Positions 1 through 6,160 of a DNA stretch of 6,940 bases are shown here, in pieces; position 1 is the first letter of the stretch, and each line of letters begins with the position of its first letter. A model generated the notes under the pieces. The model had not been told where the DNA came from. It saw only the letters and a list, made by a program, of their open reading frames with translations, and searched no databases. Source of the stretch: Gammaproteobacteria bacterium (GTDB lineage Bacteria; Pseudomonadota; Gammaproteobacteria; Pseudomonadales; Pseudohongiellaceae); assembly GCA_003514305.1 (NCBI GenBank), contig DORE01000062.1:19482-26421 (forward strand), in the 5' to 3' direction. A program made the position numbers and the translations under genes.

Positions 1-242
1 CGCCACGCTGGCTAGTTCTGTAAGGATATTAAACACAAGTTTTCTTACCAACCGGGGGAGGTTTTGAGGCTATGTAGTGATTAAATATGGCAGAATGATG
101 GCAAAGTAATCTAAGGCAGAATCAATTCTCTGTTTCTGGGGTCGAATGCAGTATAGTCGCCGCCTTTGCGACGGAAATTGGCGTAAAAATTTGCGAATAT
201 CGGATTTAGTCAACTAACCAGCCAAAAGGTTATAAGATCAAT
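1..242. other. Gene-free leader upstream of pdsR
   Basis: No convincing coding region is visible here. An upstream + strand gene could end in the first bases (a TAG at 13-15, or a TGA at 65-67 in another frame), but too little is present to identify it. A strong Shine-Dalgarno-like GGAGG lies at 57-61 and is followed by ATG-TAG at 72-77, a start codon directly followed by a stop. A TATAGT at 152-157 resembles a sigma70 -10 box, but no good -35 box is seen 16-18 bp upstream. A short inverted repeat (GTCGC 156-160, GCGAC 168-172) lies next to it. The pdsR promoter is probably in this stretch, but I cannot fix it. Confidence 0.4.
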
Positions 243-959
243 ATGAGCCGAAGAATTGCTATCGTTGAAGACGAAGCGGCTATCCGCGAAAATTACGCTG
301 ATGTGCTGCGCAAGCAGGGGTACGAAGTCCAGACATATGCCAACCGGAAGGATGCGATGGCCGCTTTCGATATTCGTTTGCCCAATCTGGCCATCATTGA
401 CATTGGCTTGGAAAATGAGATCGATGGAGGCTTTGTGCTTTGCCAAGCTCTCCGCTCGTTGTCCGATACGTTACCAATTATCTTTTTGACTGCGCGTGAT
501 AACGATTTCGATACCGTCTCTGGGTTGCGCATGGGCGCGGACGATTATCTCACCAAAGACATCAGCCTGCCGCATTTGACCGCGCGGATCGCCGCGCTGT
601 TCCGGCGGCTTGATGTAATTGATCAGCCGACATCGCCTGAAAATTTGCTGGAACGGGGTAAGTTGTCTCTCGATATCGGCCGGCTAACCGTGCAATGGGA
701 AGAGCATCCGGTGCCATTAACTGTGACAGAATTCTGGATGGTTCATGCGTTGGCTAAATTCCCGGGACACGTGAAAAGCCGGCAGGTTCTGATGCAGGAA
801 TCAAAAATTTTTGTGGATGGCAGCACGATTACTTCTCACGTCAAACGGATTCGGAAAAAATTTGTCCAGCTCGACAGAGCATTCGACTGTATTGAAACAG
901 TATACGGAATGGGCTATCGGTGGAACGTAGAAACGGCCCCGTCAGAGCAGTGCGCCTAA
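243..959 (+). CDS. pdsR: PdsR, response regulator of the dedicated sortase system
   Basis: This is a 238-residue OmpR/PhoB-type response regulator, expected to act in the cytoplasm as a DNA-binding transcription factor phosphorylated by PdsS. The receiver domain covers about residues 3-120, with the acidic pair E9/D10, phospho-acceptor D53 in AIIDIG, T83 in FLTARD and K105 in YLTKD. The winged-helix output domain covers about 150-232 and ends in the typical ETVYGMGYRW strand. The phrases GGFVLCQALR, TARDNDFDTVSGLRMGADDY and the following PHLTARIAALFRR match what I know of the proteobacterial dedicated sortase response regulators more closely than general OmpR proteins. The ATG at 243 is preferred because the receiver fold begins right there; the upstream AAAAGG at 224-229 is a rather distant ribosome site. 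pdsS follows after 37 bp, so the two are probably co-transcribed. The Pds assignment is inference from recalled family sequence; the response-regulator call is certain. Confidence 0.9.
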   Translation: MSRRIAIVEDEAAIRENYADVLRKQGYEVQTYANRKDAMAAFDIRLPNLAIIDIGLENEIDGGFVLCQALRSLSDTLPIIFLTARDNDFDTVSGLRMGADDYLTKDISLPHLTARIAALFRRLDVIDQPTSPENLLERGKLSLDIGRLTVQWEEHPVPLTVTEFWMVHALAKFPGHVKSRQVLMQESKIFVDGSTITSHVKRIRKKFVQLDRAFDCIETVYGMGYRWNVETAPSEQCA

Positions 960-978
960 GGGCACCAAATAAGTGCTC
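945..978 (+). other. Possible intercistronic hairpin between pdsR and pdsS
   Basis: Two nested inverted repeats surround the pdsR stop codon. The inner one pairs GTGCGCC (950-956) with GGGCAC (960-965), leaving one bulged base and the TAA stop in the loop. The outer one pairs GAGCA (945-949) with TGCTC (974-978), with eight unpaired bases on the right. There is no T-tract, so it is not a classic terminator. It could modulate read-through or stability, but a three-base loop and chance occurrence both argue for caution. Confidence 0.25.
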
Positions 979-996
979 ATCACCGGTAGATAGTCT

Positions 997-3180
997 ATGT
1001 CCTTTGCCCTGAAAAATCCTTTCGGTATTCGCTCCAAACTGGTTTTCCTTTCAAGCTTTTTGCTTGTCATCCCCTGGCTAGGTTACCAATACATCCTGGC
1101 AATGGAGGATTACCTCCGTCGCGGTCAAGAGCAAACAGTCCTCGGTACAGCCCAGGCGCTGGCTACCGCTCTTAACGAACGGCCTGAGTTATTCAACGAG
1201 GGCAGCTACAGTCCGGTAACTCGTAGTGAAGACTTGTACGTATATCCAATCTATTCTCCTCTGTCTCTGGTTGATTCCTCTCTAAATGATTGGGGAGCCT
1301 ATCAGCAGTATGAGGTTCTCCATGACAACCGTGACTTTCTGGCAACAGCGTTGAACCCTGCTCGTCTATATGTTGGCGATGATTCGCTGCGGTTTAAGAG
1401 CATGTTGGGCGAATACAACGGCAATCTATACGCGTATTTCAAGGTGACCGACGACGAAGTGATTTATCGCAACCAGGATGCTTTGACAGTCTATCGGTCT
1501 GATTTTCTGCAAATATCCATGCTCTCTAAGGAGGGCAATGACGTGACAAGATATGTCATTGCGCCCTATCAGGCGGAGCCGATTTATCCCTTTCGGGTCG
1601 AGGAAGATTATTCAAATCCCGTCTACGAGGAGCGGATCACTGGGCAGTGGTATGACGCTAGTGACGGCTATGTGGTTGAGCTTCGGATACCGATGGAGAT
1701 GCTTGGTGACCGCTTAGGCTTTGCCGTATTCGACGTTGACGACCCGGAGTCCCGCAACGTTAGTACCGTTGTTGCGACCTACCGGGCTGATGATGCGGAG
1801 CGACTCGGGTCTCTGCGCTTACCGACACCGGAGATTGATCGCATTGTGGCAGGTATGGGCTACAACAACTCTCGTATCCAGATTGTCGATCGAACTGGCC
1901 GGGTGTTACTCACTGCAGGAGACATTCAGTCCGCCACGGGCATTCAACTGGCGCCGATTGCTGAGGGTGAGAGGGACAATAAATACTGGTTGTTTCTTCA
2001 AGATAATATTCTTGACCCGCTTTATTACCAGATCCTGACCAAGCCAAGTTTTGATTTTATTGATGAATTGTATTCAGAGGTTACACGGGAAGGCGCTCAC
2101 ATTACTTCTGCCTTGAGGGGGACTCCGCTGACCCAGTTCCGTACTTTATCTGACTCTCAGACCAGGTTGCTGGAAGCGGCTCATCCGATCATGGCGAATA
2201 AAGAAGTCATGGGCGCGGTGGTGGTCGACCAGAATATGAATGGTTTGCGAACTTTTCGTAATGAAGCATTGGAGCAGCTATTCAACACGCTTATTGCAGT
2301 GGTGCTAATCGTCGTGCTCGGGCTTTTTTTCTTTGCCTCACGAATTTCGACTCGTATTCTCGGGCTAAGAAATCAAGCAGAGGCGATTATTGACGACGCC
2401 GGTCGAGTGCAGAACACGATTATGCCGTCGCGGAACTCTGATGAAATTGGTGACTTATCCCGCAGTTTTTCAAGCATTGTTGAACGTTTATCGCAGTACA
2501 CCAATTATCTCGAGAACATGTCATCTAGACTGTCCCATGAGCTTCGTACGCCGGTCACTGTAGTGCGCTCTTCCATCGAAAATCTTGGCCTGACTGAAAA
2601 GAGTGAGGAGTCTGCCGTTTACATCCAGCGAGCAGAAGAAGGTATTAGCCGCCTGAACCTGATCCTAACGAACATGAGCGAGGCCACACGACTTGAGCAG
2701 ATGCTGCAGACGTCAGAAAAAGAAAAGATTGATTTGGTGAAGGTTATAGGTGGTTGCGTTGAGGGTTATAAGCTGGCGTATCCTGAGGCACGTTTTGAGC
2801 TTGATGCGCCTGAAAACGCTATTCATGTGTCCGGGGTTCCTGAATATATCGCTCAGCTTTTGGATAAACTAATAGCAAATGCGGTCGAGTTTACTTATCC
2901 AGACCAACCGATTCTGGTTCACTACCGAGCGCTTCGGGATCATGCGGTTATTAGGGTAAGCAATGCCGGGCCTTCACTGCCGGAAGAAATGAAGGACAGA
3001 TTATTCGACTCGATGATTTCCGTGCGAACGCAAGAAAAACAGCGCCAGCCTCATCTTGGCATGGGGCTGCATATTGCCAGGCTAATTACAGATTTCCATG
3101 GCGGCCAGATTCGTGCTGAGAACCGGCAGGATCAAGAAGGAGCCATTATTACGGTTGTGATCCCGCTGTTTTACAAATAA
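997..3180 (+). CDS. pdsS: PdsS, sensor histidine kinase of the dedicated sortase system
   Basis: This is a 727-residue inner-membrane sensor kinase, the likely partner of PdsR. The first membrane segment is at about residues 15-34. A large extracytoplasmic region (about 37-428) follows. Within it, residues 88-265 look like a CBM9/DOMON-type beta sandwich: a SSLNDWG start, then YAYFKVTDDEVIYR, a GYVVELRIPMEMLG block and AVFDVDDPE. The second membrane segment is at about 431-447, then HAMP (450-500), HisKA with the phospho-accepting H514 in SHELRTP, and HATPase with N628 (IANAVEF), a G1-like VSNAGPSLPEE and a G2 GMGLHIA. The N-terminal block around IPWLGYQYILAMEDYLRRGQ matches my memory of the marine sortase-associated kinases, whose length is also near 700 residues. 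The G1 box has Asn where Asp is usual, a substitution that occurs in active kinases. The sensed signal is unknown; a carbohydrate or other cell-surface ligand is an inference from the fold. No terminator is seen after the stop. Confidence 0.9.
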   Translation: MSFALKNPFGIRSKLVFLSSFLLVIPWLGYQYILAMEDYLRRGQEQTVLGTAQALATALNERPELFNEGSYSPVTRSEDLYVYPIYSPLSLVDSSLNDWGAYQQYEVLHDNRDFLATALNPARLYVGDDSLRFKSMLGEYNGNLYAYFKVTDDEVIYRNQDALTVYRSDFLQISMLSKEGNDVTRYVIAPYQAEPIYPFRVEEDYSNPVYEERITGQWYDASDGYVVELRIPMEMLGDRLGFAVFDVDDPESRNVSTVVATYRADDAERLGSLRLPTPEIDRIVAGMGYNNSRIQIVDRTGRVLLTAGDIQSATGIQLAPIAEGERDNKYWLFLQDNILDPLYYQILTKPSFDFIDELYSEVTREGAHITSALRGTPLTQFRTLSDSQTRLLEAAHPIMANKEVMGAVVVDQNMNGLRTFRNEALEQLFNTLIAVVLIVVLGLFFFASRISTRILGLRNQAEAIIDDAGRVQNTIMPSRNSDEIGDLSRSFSSIVERLSQYTNYLENMSSRLSHELRTPVTVVRSSIENLGLTEKSEESAVYIQRAEEGISRLNLILTNMSEATRLEQMLQTSEKEKIDLVKVIGGCVEGYKLAYPEARFELDAPENAIHVSGVPEYIAQLLDKLIANAVEFTYPDQPILVHYRALRDHAVIRVSNAGPSLPEEMKDRLFDSMISVRTQEKQRQPHLGMGLHIARLITDFHGGQIRAENRQDQEGAIITVVIPLFYK

Positions 3181-3185
3181 GTCGC

Positions 3186-3771
3186 TCAGCTCTTTTGGTT
3201 TGTCGTTTGAGTGCCGTTGAAGTAGATGGGAGTGTTTTCTCTCACGACAGGAAAATTTGATGCCCTGGCATGGCATGTATCCAGAACAATTGGGCGCTTA
3301 TCTTGCGCTAGCTTTTCTAAAGTATCGGACTCCAGCTTTCGTTTGCTTCTGATGGGCCAGATGCTTTGCATAGCCAGTGTTGCCATGGGAAACAGCAGCT
3401 CAGTCAAGTGCGTGCAGCCTTACGTGCCGCCTACTTTCATGCGAATCGCTTTGCGCCAGCCCGGACCATTCTGGTGCCTATTAGCTTTTGTAATTGGGCG
3501 CAATCGCAGGACACATCTCAAATGGACTTAGCTCCGTGGCGGTAAAAATACCCTGAATCACGAAACTTTTTTCAATGGTGACGCGCAACAGCATTTCATG
3601 CATTGGCTCTCCGATTGGCAGTTTGCCCCACCACTTGTTTTTGAACTAATAGGTCTTAGTGTGGGTCATGACCGCTTCGATATATCAATGACCGTCTTCG
3701 CGTTCACAGCCGCGATAATCGATGGCGCTGGTGTGAACATGTTTACGACGTGAAGTCTCTGAGAAGGACAT
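3186..3771 (-). pseudogene. Decayed DUF2889 family gene
   Basis: Read on the - strand from ATG 3771, this stretch gives a full-length (about 195 codons) but broken member of the DUF2889 family, whose function is unknown. The opening RRKHVHTSAIDYRGCEREDG, then YIEAVMTHTKTY, the middle GEPMHEMLLRVTIE, then PFEMCPAIAPNY and, in another frame, GPGWRKAIRMKVGGT, GCTHLTELL and LDTCHARASNFPVVR are in the right order and spacing. Damage: TGA at 3687-3685, where the family has Trp (DGxW); TAG at 3648-3646; TAA at 3422-3420 within GGT-x-GCTH. The frame changes twice, near 3485 and near 3468, each explained by one missing base. Between these points LIGTR is read, fitting the expected LxGxR. The last stop is at 3188-3186, only 5 bp from the pdsS stop, in convergent orientation. 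The number and spread of lesions make sequencing error an unlikely full explanation. Family identification is by recalled consensus. Confidence 0.88.
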
Positions 3772-3981
3772 GGCTATACCCTGACGGTGATGACAACTGT
3801 TACGGTGTTATTCAGCTGAGTTTGCGGGTTTTCCGACTTTCGGATCTGAGAGAAAGCTAAATAACAAATTAGCATATAGCACTGTGTGATCTCCTTCGTT
3901 CAATCCGGCATAATTAGAAAGTAGACCAAACAAGACAAACAAATGGCAGATGCCTATGAATTCACGATTCAAGGAGAGAGT
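3772..3981. other. Intergenic region between the DUF2889 remnant and ppiC
   Basis: This 210-bp divergent region would have held the promoter of the decayed - strand gene and should hold that of ppiC. A CATAAT at 3909-3914 resembles a -10 box for ppiC, but the matching -35 position is poor, so it remains a guess. A short hairpin, TCCGA (3832-3836) with TCGGA (3840-3844) around CTT, has no T-tract. An AT-rich stretch runs from about 3850 to 3880. No gene is seen: an in-frame ATG at 3943 upstream of ppiC lacks a ribosome site and adds residues foreign to the family. Confidence 0.4.
3971..3978 (+). promoter_or_regulatory. Strong ribosome binding site of ppiC
   Basis: AAGGAGAG lies three bases before ATG 3982, or about five to seven bases when counted from the AGGAG core. 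It decides the start in favour of 3982 over the in-frame ATG at 3943. It is the clearest Shine-Dalgarno sequence serving an intact gene in the window. Confidence 0.85.
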
Positions 3982-4260
3982 ATGACTACTGCAACGGCGC
4001 GCCACATTCTAGTGGACACAGAGGCCCAATGCCTTGAGCTCAAAGAAAAGATCGAAAACGGCGAGGACTTCGCGGACATAGCCAAGCAGTTCTCCAGCTG
4101 TCCCTCAAAAGGTCAGGGCGGAGATCTCGGCCAGTTTGGACCCGGCATGATGGTAAAAGAGTTCGATGAAGTGGTTTTCAGCGCGGAAGTGAATTCACTG
4201 CAGGGCCCGGTAAAAACACAATTCGGCTATCACCTGCTTGAAGTTACCAGTCGCAGTTAG
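3982..4260 (+). CDS. ppiC: PpiC, parvulin-type peptidyl-prolyl cis-trans isomerase
   Basis: This is a 92-residue single-domain parvulin, nearly the same length as E. coli PpiC (Par10, 93 residues). It catalyses cis-trans isomerisation of peptide bonds before proline. It has no signal peptide or membrane segment, so it should be cytoplasmic. Family landmarks are in order: ARHILV with H8, GEDFADIAKQFSSCPS with C40 at the active-site position, GGDLGQFGPGMMVKEFDEVVFS, then GPVKTQFGYHLLEV with H84. The two histidines and the cysteine are those expected in the parvulin active site. The start is fixed by the AAGGAGAG ribosome site. The fusion gene follows after 6 bp in the same direction, so they are probably co-transcribed and perhaps translationally coupled. 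Nothing in the sequence is unusual. Confidence 0.95.
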   Translation: MTTATARHILVDTEAQCLELKEKIENGEDFADIAKQFSSCPSKGQGGDLGQFGPGMMVKEFDEVVFSAEVNSLQGPVKTQFGYHLLEVTSRS

Positions 4261-4266
4261 TGCTTC

Positions 4267-5331
4267 ATGCACATTCTTTTTCTTTGTACGGATAACTCTT
4301 GTCGGTCGCAAATGGCAGAAGGTTGGGCGCGTGCTTTCGCGGCGCAGCACGATTCGGGCTCTTTCATCTTTTCTTCAGCCGGACTGGAAGCGCATGGACT
4401 TGATTCGCGGGCTGTTGCTGTGATGGAACAGAACGGGATCGATATCAGCGCGCACACTTCTGACGTGCTTACAGACCACATGCTGTCACAAGCTGATTTA
4501 ATTGTCTCGTTGAGCTTGTACGCGGATGCCAACTGTCCTTTGCTGCCAGCGGGGACCGCAAAGCGCCAATTGACTTTTGCTGATCCAGGGCAGGTGACGG
4601 GAACGGATGCTGTGATCAGCGCGCAATTTCAGTCCGTTTGTTGCGAGATTCGCGACGCCGTCGAGATCCTCATTCAAGAACTCAGCGCAGGCCAGGAAGC
4701 GTCGGTTGGGCAGGCCGAAGGCGAGCGATCGTTTCACCAAAGCGATGTGGATATCCTAAATCACTCTTCGATTTACAAAGGCTTCTTGAAGGTCGATCGG
4801 CTACATCTGAAACATCAATTATTCGAGGGTGGTTGGAGTGAGCGTCTAGAGCGTGAGCTCTTGATCAAGGAACAGGCTGTTGGAGTCCTGTTGATTGATC
4901 CGAAGACTGATCAGGTGGTTATGGTGCGTCAGTTTAGAGTAGGGATGCTCTGGCAGCTCGAATCTCCATGGCCGCTGGAATTGGTGGCGGGGATCGTAGA
5001 CACAGATGAGACCCTTGAGACCGTTGCCTTGAGGGAAACTCAAGAGGAAACCGGGCTAGCCGCAAGCGGGCTGACCAAAATCTGTGAATACTTCAATAGT
5101 CCGGGCGTCTCAACCGAAAAGGTTACTCTGTTCTGCGCGAAAGTAGACGCTCATGCTGCGAGCGGTATTCATGGTCTCGAGTATGAGCATGAGGACATTA
5201 AAGTTATCGTTATCCCGCGTGAAAGAGCGCTGAAAGGGGTAAGATCGGGTACGATCAACAATGCGATGTCAGTGATTGCGCTGCAGTGGCTAGAACTCAA
5301 TCAGAAAACTCTCTATAAATTATGGTCTTAG
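4267..5331 (+). CDS. nudF: Fusion of ArsC/LMW-phosphatase-like domain and NudF ADP-ribose pyrophosphatase
   Basis: This 354-residue protein has two complete domains in one uninterrupted frame. Residues 1-140 match the low-molecular-weight phosphatase/ArsC (thioredoxin-coupled arsenate reductase) fold: P-loop C7-TDNSC-R13-S with SQMAEGWAR following, and the general-acid D106-P107 in TFADPGQVTGTD. The position of the first resolving cysteine of ArsC is S83, while the second is C90 (ADANC). Residues 156-354 match NudF, which hydrolyses ADP-ribose to AMP and ribose 5-phosphate using Mg2+. The SIYKGFLKVD start, the Nudix box at 242-264 (G242, E248, R256, E257, E260, E261, G263, L264), SPGVSTEKV, ASGIHGLEYEHEDI and INNAMSVIALQWL all align with E. 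coli NudF. A linker of about 15 residues (SAGQEASVGQAEGE) joins them. The only nearby in-frame start for a separate NudF is a GTG at 4747, which would cut off conserved residues, so a true fusion is favoured. No clear ribosome site precedes ATG 4267; translation may be coupled to ppiC. The substrate of the first domain is unknown. Confidence 0.9.
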   Translation: MHILFLCTDNSCRSQMAEGWARAFAAQHDSGSFIFSSAGLEAHGLDSRAVAVMEQNGIDISAHTSDVLTDHMLSQADLIVSLSLYADANCPLLPAGTAKRQLTFADPGQVTGTDAVISAQFQSVCCEIRDAVEILIQELSAGQEASVGQAEGERSFHQSDVDILNHSSIYKGFLKVDRLHLKHQLFEGGWSERLERELLIKEQAVGVLLIDPKTDQVVMVRQFRVGMLWQLESPWPLELVAGIVDTDETLETVALRETQEETGLAASGLTKICEYFNSPGVSTEKVTLFCAKVDAHAASGIHGLEYEHEDIKVIVIPRERALKGVRSGTINNAMSVIALQWLELNQKTLYKLWS

Positions 5332-5341
5332 CGACTTGCGT

Positions 5342-5370
5342 GTCATAGCGATGGGGATATTCCCAATGAC
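5342..5370 (+). other. Imperfect hairpin after the nudF fusion
   Basis: GTCAT (5342-5346) and ATGAC (5366-5370) flank an inner stem TGGGGA/TTCCCA (5352-5357 with 5360-5365) with a TA loop and one G-T pair. It begins ten bases after the stop codon, where a terminator or RNA 3' end might sit, but no run of T follows, so a factor-independent terminator is not supported. Confidence 0.3.
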
Positions 5371-5440
5371 AAACCCTACTTATTGGTTAAAATATGACGC
5401 ACTCGGCTGCAAACGGCAAAGCGCAGTGTTAGATTTATCT

Positions 5441-5451
5441 TACTGTCAGTA
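5441..5451. repeat. Small perfect dyad TACTGTCAGTA
   Basis: TACTG and CAGTA are exact inverted halves around a central T. A further CAGT lies at 5424-5427 with AGAT/ATCT halves between (5431-5434, 5437-5440), giving overlapping symmetry over about 28 bases. This is the look of a regulator binding site, but no known operator is recognised and chance is possible. Confidence 0.2.
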
Positions 5452-5493
5452 GGCGATTAAGTTAATTTCTTGAATTCGTCATAGCCAAGTTGC

Positions 5494-5522
5494 AGCACTA
5501 GCGCCCTTCGGGTCGTCGTGCT
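5494..5522 (+). other. Imperfect hairpin with CCC-TTC-GGG tip
   Basis: AGCAC (5494-5498) pairs with GTGCT (5518-5522). Inside, CCC (5504-5506) pairs with GGG (5510-5512), and CG/CG can pair with small mismatches, giving a long imperfect stem capped by TTC (or a UUCG tetraloop). No T-tract follows, so it is not a typical terminator. It lies about 78 bases before the yqiB start and could be part of its leader RNA. Confidence 0.3.
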
Positions 5523-5599
5523 AAGCCCTGAGAACTGGCAAGTACTGCCCAAGATTTTTGCGCGGCCAGATAAATCGTAAAACGTTATACAAAGAATCA

Positions 5600-6160
5600 A
5601 TGCCAAAATCCGTTTACAGTGTTGACCTAATTCGGCAGATGGCCGAGTGTGACGCTAATTATATTCGCTTACTGAAATTAGTCCCGGAGCTGAGTGCGTA
5701 CCTTGACCGCTCGTTTGCAGATATTTCCCCTCCGGGAGGTCATCAAATTAGGGCAGCCCTTGCAGAAGAGCCTGAGAAAGCGCTAGAGGGTCGGATTACC
5801 CGTTTTTGCCTTGAAGATTTTGACGAAGTGAATGAACCTGTGACAGTGGAGATTAAGATTCTTGAGGCGTTCAAATACACCAGTACTCTGGAAATTGTGC
5901 AGAAACCTGAGTTAACGCAGCAGATGACAAACCCGTCTATGTTGGTGCGCGTCTACCATGACGCTAGCACCGCGGAAGTGATTTCATTTCAGGGTCACCG
6001 TAAGCTCAAGCCCCGCTATGCCAGACCGAATCCTGATATGTATCACGTTGATGAAAAGATGCAGGTAAACCAGTTTTTGGGCGAGTGGTTGACACACTGC
6101 CTGAGAGCGGGCATTAGTGAGAAAGCGCCCAATCTCTCGTTTTCTTCTGCGGGTCTGTGA
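5600..6160 (+). CDS. yqiB: YqiB, DUF1249 family protein
   Basis: This is a 186-residue protein of the DUF1249 (YqiB) family, whose molecular function is not known to me. The N-terminal part (LIRQMAECDANYIRLLKLVP, residues 10-29) and the C-terminal part (FKYTSTLEI, then S/L-VRVYHDASTAEV around R117-D121, RPNPDMYHVDEK with D151-K153, and QVNQFLGEWLTHCL) match E. coli YqiB closely. The protein is longer than the 140-residue E. coli protein: about 63 residues separate the LVP motif from KYTST, against about 27, so the middle holds an extra acidic segment of roughly 35 residues (around 45-80). The ATG at 5600 is preferred over the in-frame TTG at 5558 because family homology begins near residue 5; the ribosome site is weak. 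Its last four bases overlap the GTG start of cpdA, and the nudF-yqiB-cpdA order supports the call. The protein appears cytoplasmic. Confidence 0.92.
   Translation: MPKSVYSVDLIRQMAECDANYIRLLKLVPELSAYLDRSFADISPPGGHQIRAALAEEPEKALEGRITRFCLEDFDEVNEPVTVEIKILEAFKYTSTLEIVQKPELTQQMTNPSMLVRVYHDASTAEVISFQGHRKLKPRYARPNPDMYHVDEKMQVNQFLGEWLTHCLRAGISEKAPNLSFSSAGL

Larger units (their letters stand above)
5332..5599. other. Intergenic region between the nudF fusion and yqiB
   Basis: No gene is visible in this 268-bp stretch. It holds three small dyads (listed separately), an AT-rich patch near 5379-5396 (TTATTGGTTAAAATATGAC), and no clear sigma70 promoter. In E. coli the nudF-yqiB distance is much shorter, so this gap is an added or relaxed spacer and may mean that yqiB-cpdA has its own promoter. 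Confidence 0.4.

Noticed and set aside
3226..3531. Plus-strand open frame of about 100 codons
   Set aside because: It lies opposite the DUF2889 remnant, its product has no recognisable features, and the opposite strand explains the sequence fully.
3832..3844. TCCGA-CTT-TCGGA as a terminator
   Set aside because: The stem is only five pairs and has no T-tract on either strand.
3885..3906. CRP binding site near ppiC (TGTGA at 3885-3889)
   Set aside because: The second half-site (TCACA) is missing at the required spacing.
3943..3981. Upstream ATG that would lengthen PpiC by 13 residues
   Set aside because: A strong AAGGAGAG site directly precedes ATG 3982, the parvulin family begins there, and the longer start has no ribosome site.
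4267..4690. Arsenic resistance operon
   Set aside because: No arsR, arsB/acr3 or arsH neighbour is present, and the ArsC-like domain lacks one of the three relay cysteines.
4747..5331. Separate NudF gene starting at GTG 4747
   Set aside because: It would remove conserved N-terminal NudF residues, has no ribosome site, and there is no stop between the two domains.
5558..5599. TTG start adding 14 residues to YqiB
   Set aside because: The extra residues do not resemble the family, and ATG 5600 sits where homology begins.
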